DNA from: a virus
Strand: one strand, 5' to 3'
Virus record (IMG/VR): IMGVR_UViG_3300028844_001798
Location: 1-30,788 of that record
DNA length: 30,788 nucleotides
Part shown: one piece after another, positions 30,772 to 30,788 of the stretch
How positions within the stretch are numbered: the first letter of the stretch is position 1
How the letters are laid out: every line of letters starts with the position of its first letter
The notes under the pieces: generated by a model
Database searches by the model: none
Told to the model about the DNA's origin: nothing
Seen by the model: the letters and a program-made list of their open reading frames with translations, nothing else
Translations under genes and position numbers: made by a program

Positions 30772-30772
30772 T
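30743..30772 (+). promoter_or_regulatory. promoter overlapping the primase stop, reading outward
   Basis: Extended -10 TGC-TATAAT (30764-30772) with TAGACA (30743-30748, five of six bases of TTGACA) 18 bases upstream. It would drive the next gene beyond the window. The 16 bases that follow contain no start codon, so the mRNA would have a leader, unlike the two leaderless cases. Confidence 0.68.
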
Positions 30773-30788
30773 TGAATACAACAGCCCA

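Noticed and set aside
1373-30788. tRNA, integrase, attachment site or insertion sequence
   Set aside because: All intergenic gaps are about 105 bases or less and are filled by terminators, promoters and ribosome sites; no tRNA-like fold or recombinase motif was seen.

Overview
The window is a continuous, entirely plus-strand stretch of a tailed double-stranded DNA phage (Caudoviricetes) with a long, non-contractile, siphovirus-type tail. No sheath or contractile baseplate genes are seen. It begins inside the major capsid gene and ends in the replication genes, so portal, terminase and lysis genes lie outside it. The capsid protein family, the order of the tail genes, GTG starts, GTGA/ATGA overlaps and two apparently leaderless genes suggest an actinobacterial host. 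The DNA is AT-rich by eye and many codons end in T, which argues against a high-GC host. A low-GC actinobacterium is my best guess, but it is only an inference.

Region 1 (2-6340), head and neck: major capsid protein (5' end missing), a terminator-promoter pair, a SAP/Rho-N-like small protein, a small proline-rich protein, then a head-tail adaptor, stopper, HK97 gp10-like neck protein and tail terminator (assigned partly by gene order), and the cysteine-rich major tail tube protein. Region 2 (6364-18485), tail length control: a second terminator-promoter pair, a tail assembly chaperone gene with a canonical C_CCA_AAC slippery heptamer giving a -1 frameshift product, and a giant 3772-residue tape measure protein. 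Region 3 (18485-26870), tail tip and adhesion: a Dit-like protein, a hub protein split in two by one in-frame TAA (443 and 1098 residues), and four further minor tail or fibre proteins.

Region 4 (26879-30788), switch and replication: a MerR-like DNA-binding protein whose stop codon lies inside the only good -35/-10 promoter in the window (TTGACA, 17-base spacer, TACAAT). That promoter serves two small proteins, a DnaB-like helicase and an acidic protein. A second, leaderless promoter drives a small unknown protein and a DnaG-like primase.

A family of extended -10 promoters, TGNTATAATNG, recurs six times. At two of them the ATG lies exactly six bases after TATAAT, in the shared context TGNTATAATWGAGTYATG, as expected for leaderless mRNAs. 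No tRNA, CRISPR array, integrase, insertion sequence or attachment site was seen, and no gap between genes exceeds about 105 bases.
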